Shown piece after piece: positions 14,201-14,769 of a stretch of 14,769 bases of DNA. Source of the stretch: Pseudomonadota bacterium. GTDB lineage: Bacteria; Pseudomonadota; Alphaproteobacteria; Rhizobiales; Aestuariivirgaceae. The notes under the pieces are model-generated. The model worked only from the letters and a program-made list of their open reading frames with translations. It searched no databases and was not told where the DNA came from. The stretch lies in assembly GCA_016522385.1 (NCBI GenBank), contig JAEKFU010000242.1:1-14769 (forward strand), given 5' to 3'. Every line of letters begins with the position of its first letter. Within the stretch, counting starts at the first letter, position 1. A program made the position numbers and the translations under genes.

Positions 14201-14657
14201 TTATCTCACCGATTTGACCCTGGCGAACCAGTGACGGCGAGCGGGCGCCGGTTGAGGCATCGGCGAACAGCAGTTGGACATCACGTGCGCGCACGTCCTT
14301 GCCGTTGACCCTGTAGGCCGAGCCGGCTTCTCTCTCGATTCGCCGGCTGATCTCGACTATGTCGGATTCGCTGCAGGAAGGCGGTCCGGTCCGGTCAGCG
14401 TTGTCCATGGTGACAACGACCTCGGCCATATTGCGCGCTGGCCGCGATGCCGTGCCGGAGAAGATCACGTCATCCATGCCAGAAGCGCGCATGCTTTTGT
14501 ATGAGCTTTCGCCCATCACCCAGCGCAGAGCCTCAAGCAGATTGGACTTGCCACAACCATTCGGACCGACAATGCCGGTCAGGCCGGGCTCGATATGCAT
14601 CTCCGTTGGTTCAATAAACGACTTGAACCCCGATAGCCTCAGCCGGGTGAATTTCAT
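11205..14657 (-). CDS. smc: Chromosome segregation protein SMC
   Basis: SMC is the ATPase of the bacterial condensin that, with ScpA and ScpB, compacts and separates the chromosome. The 1150-residue protein has all expected parts: an N-terminal head MKFTRLRLSGFKSF with Walker A GPNGCGKSN (31-39), a first coiled-coil arm (about 165-495), a hinge (about 500-630, with GYEAALGAALGDEID near its start), a second coiled-coil arm (about 640-985), and a C-terminal head with the ABC signature LSGGEQ (1049-1054), Walker B ICVLDEVD ending in Asp1077-Glu1078 and Asp1080, and the LIITHH switch histidine region. The hinge-proximal segment resembles alphaproteobacterial SMC. The frame is open 13 codons further up, beginning with GTG, but ATG 14657 matches the conserved start, with AAAGGGGAC twelve bases upstream. 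No frameshift or truncation is visible. Confidence 0.97.
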   Translation of the reverse strand: MKFTRLRLSGFKSFIEPTEMHIEPGLTGIVGPNGCGKSNLLEALRWVMGESSYKSMRASGMDDVIFSGTASRPARNMAEVVVTMDNADRTGPPSCSESDIVEISRRIEREAGSAYRVNGKDVRARDVQLLFADASTGARSPSLVRQGQIGEIINSKPQARRRILEEAAGITGLHTRRHEAELKLNAAETNLIRLEDVVGQLESQLQSLKRQARQAVRYKQLSADIRRMEAAGLYSAWKDAVESLSAEKSRIDEITRLLGGFTKAVSEFTRAHDEINECLPKLREHEATRSAVVQRLTLEREGLEKEEAQASQRGEELNARLEQIQTDLKREQDILSDTDEAVARLGSEEEALKAASDDADQRAVAAKTLQACADKLAQSQEDADAANAALSALSAKRNALTNIIDEQSHKLTRLEQEVAAVDQQHRTIADKTGDRDNAGQLSQFVEQAVQAATAAERSAHDAEALVRDLRQSETTARQAFDEARRMSDNIATEVRTLTKLLEVADSDLWTPLVDAVKVDNGYEAALGAALGDEIDAPSDEAAPIHWKTLPPIADWAGLPDGVQPLSRFVKAPSALARSLDHIGVVERKDGARLQRLLKSGQRLVSVKGDLWRWDGYSATADAPTAATQRLAGRNRLGELQSENAAAQRATDETRQKLDQVRINLEAAVETEKDKRDAWRAAMAAVETAQRNLSNHERELSEQLQQASALKEATRRLQDSIEETRTARKTAETQLRELPAADGLEERLATAREAVGQDSSTYSEARATFVGLEREARLKTGRLEAIENERRQWRDRSERAKGQIEALDARTSAVCSELEGLADLPQQFEERRKKLMNLVGEAESECREAKDALANEENQARAAAGRLREAQDQLNQSREEHARLEARVEGAQERRREIEQRISEILQCAPDKIVETAGLDADKIPPKDEIDRRLYEMRDQRERLGGVNLRAEEEAEEVSTQLAELITERDDLIQAINKLRSGIYSLNKEGRQRLLDAFGRVNDSFASLFTQLFNGGRAELQLIESDDPLEAGLEIVANPPGKRPQVLSLLSGGEQALTALALIFAVFLTNPSPICVLDEVDAPLDDHNVERFCNLLDAMLERTNTRFLIITHHALTMARMHRLFGVTMMERGVSQLVSVDLETAEGLREAS

Positions 14658-14724
14658 TGCCGCTATTGTCCCCTTTTGCCCCGGATGCCTTGTCACCCGG
14701 AACTTTCACTGACCGAAACAACCG

Positions 14725-14769
14725 TTACCCGGCAGCTGCCTCAATCATCGTCTTGAACGACCCAAAGTC
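14725..14769 (-). CDS. C-terminal tail of an upstream gene (cut by window edge), possibly DsbA/thioredoxin-like
   Basis: On the minus strand the last 45 bases read DFGSFKTMIEAAAG followed by TAA (14725-14727), in a frame open to the window edge. Only 14 residues are visible, so this could be chance. In many alphaproteobacteria a periplasmic DsbA-family thiol oxidoreductase gene lies directly upstream of smc, and an aromatic-x-x-hydrophobic-IE tail fits such proteins, so that is the best guess. The gap to smc is 67 bp. Confidence 0.4.
   Translation of the reverse strand, partial: DFGSFKTMIEAAAG

Noticed and set aside
13575..14234. A 219-codon plus-strand open frame opposite smc.
   Set aside because: It mirrors the SMC coiled-coil and head codons, with phenylalanine- and leucine-rich sequence derived from antisense Glu/Lys codons; it has no domain.
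1..14769. A mobile, defence or otherwise novel multi-gene system.
   Set aside because: Nearly all of the coding sequence is core metabolism, energy or chromosome genes, plus an acetyltransferase, a transporter and an oxidase of common families. No transposase, integrase, CRISPR array, toxin-antitoxin pair, tRNA or att-like repeat was found.

Overview
This window reads as a chromosomal, housekeeping segment of an alphaproteobacterium, probably Rhizobiales-like. The evidence is a subunit b / b-prime pair inside an F0-only ATP synthase operon (the F1 genes are absent, as in the split atp operons of alphaproteobacteria), an alphaproteobacterial-type SMC, a single-chain glycine decarboxylase behind a tandem glycine riboswitch, and a CTAGAGC-ended palindromic repeat of a style I recall from Rhizobiales. 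The assignment rests on protein and repeat style only. No phage, transposon, CRISPR, tRNA or rRNA signal was seen.

Layout. Left block, minus strand: the 5' part of ispH (isoprenoid biosynthesis, cut by the window edge), a GNAT-family acetyltransferase just upstream of it, then a 12-helix MFS transporter. A 146-bp divergent promoter region separates the transporter from a plus-strand FAD-dependent amine or amino-acid oxidase. Middle block, plus strand: a promoter, a two-aptamer glycine riboswitch with a strong downstream hairpin, then gcvT-gcvH-gcvP, encoding three of the four parts of the glycine cleavage system (the L protein is not here). Right block, minus strand, read right to left: the last codons of an unidentified gene, smc (chromosome condensation), a good sigma70-type promoter, then atpI-atpB-atpE-atpF'-atpF, the membrane sector of the ATP synthase. 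The gcv and atp operons converge on a 170-bp gap. That gap holds several hairpins, including a 19-bp-arm palindrome that overlaps the atpF stop codon.

How it works together. Glycine binding to the riboswitch probably turns on gcvTHP, which splits excess glycine to CO2, ammonia and a one-carbon unit on tetrahydrofolate. The oxidase immediately upstream may feed the same one-carbon/glycine metabolism, but its substrate cannot be read from sequence. The divergent MFS carrier may import a related small acid or amine, which is only a guess. I found no convincing undescribed system. The points most worth a second look are regulatory: the possible riboswitch expression platform, a perfect 12-bp palindrome in the atp leader, and the repeat that supplies the end of atpF.
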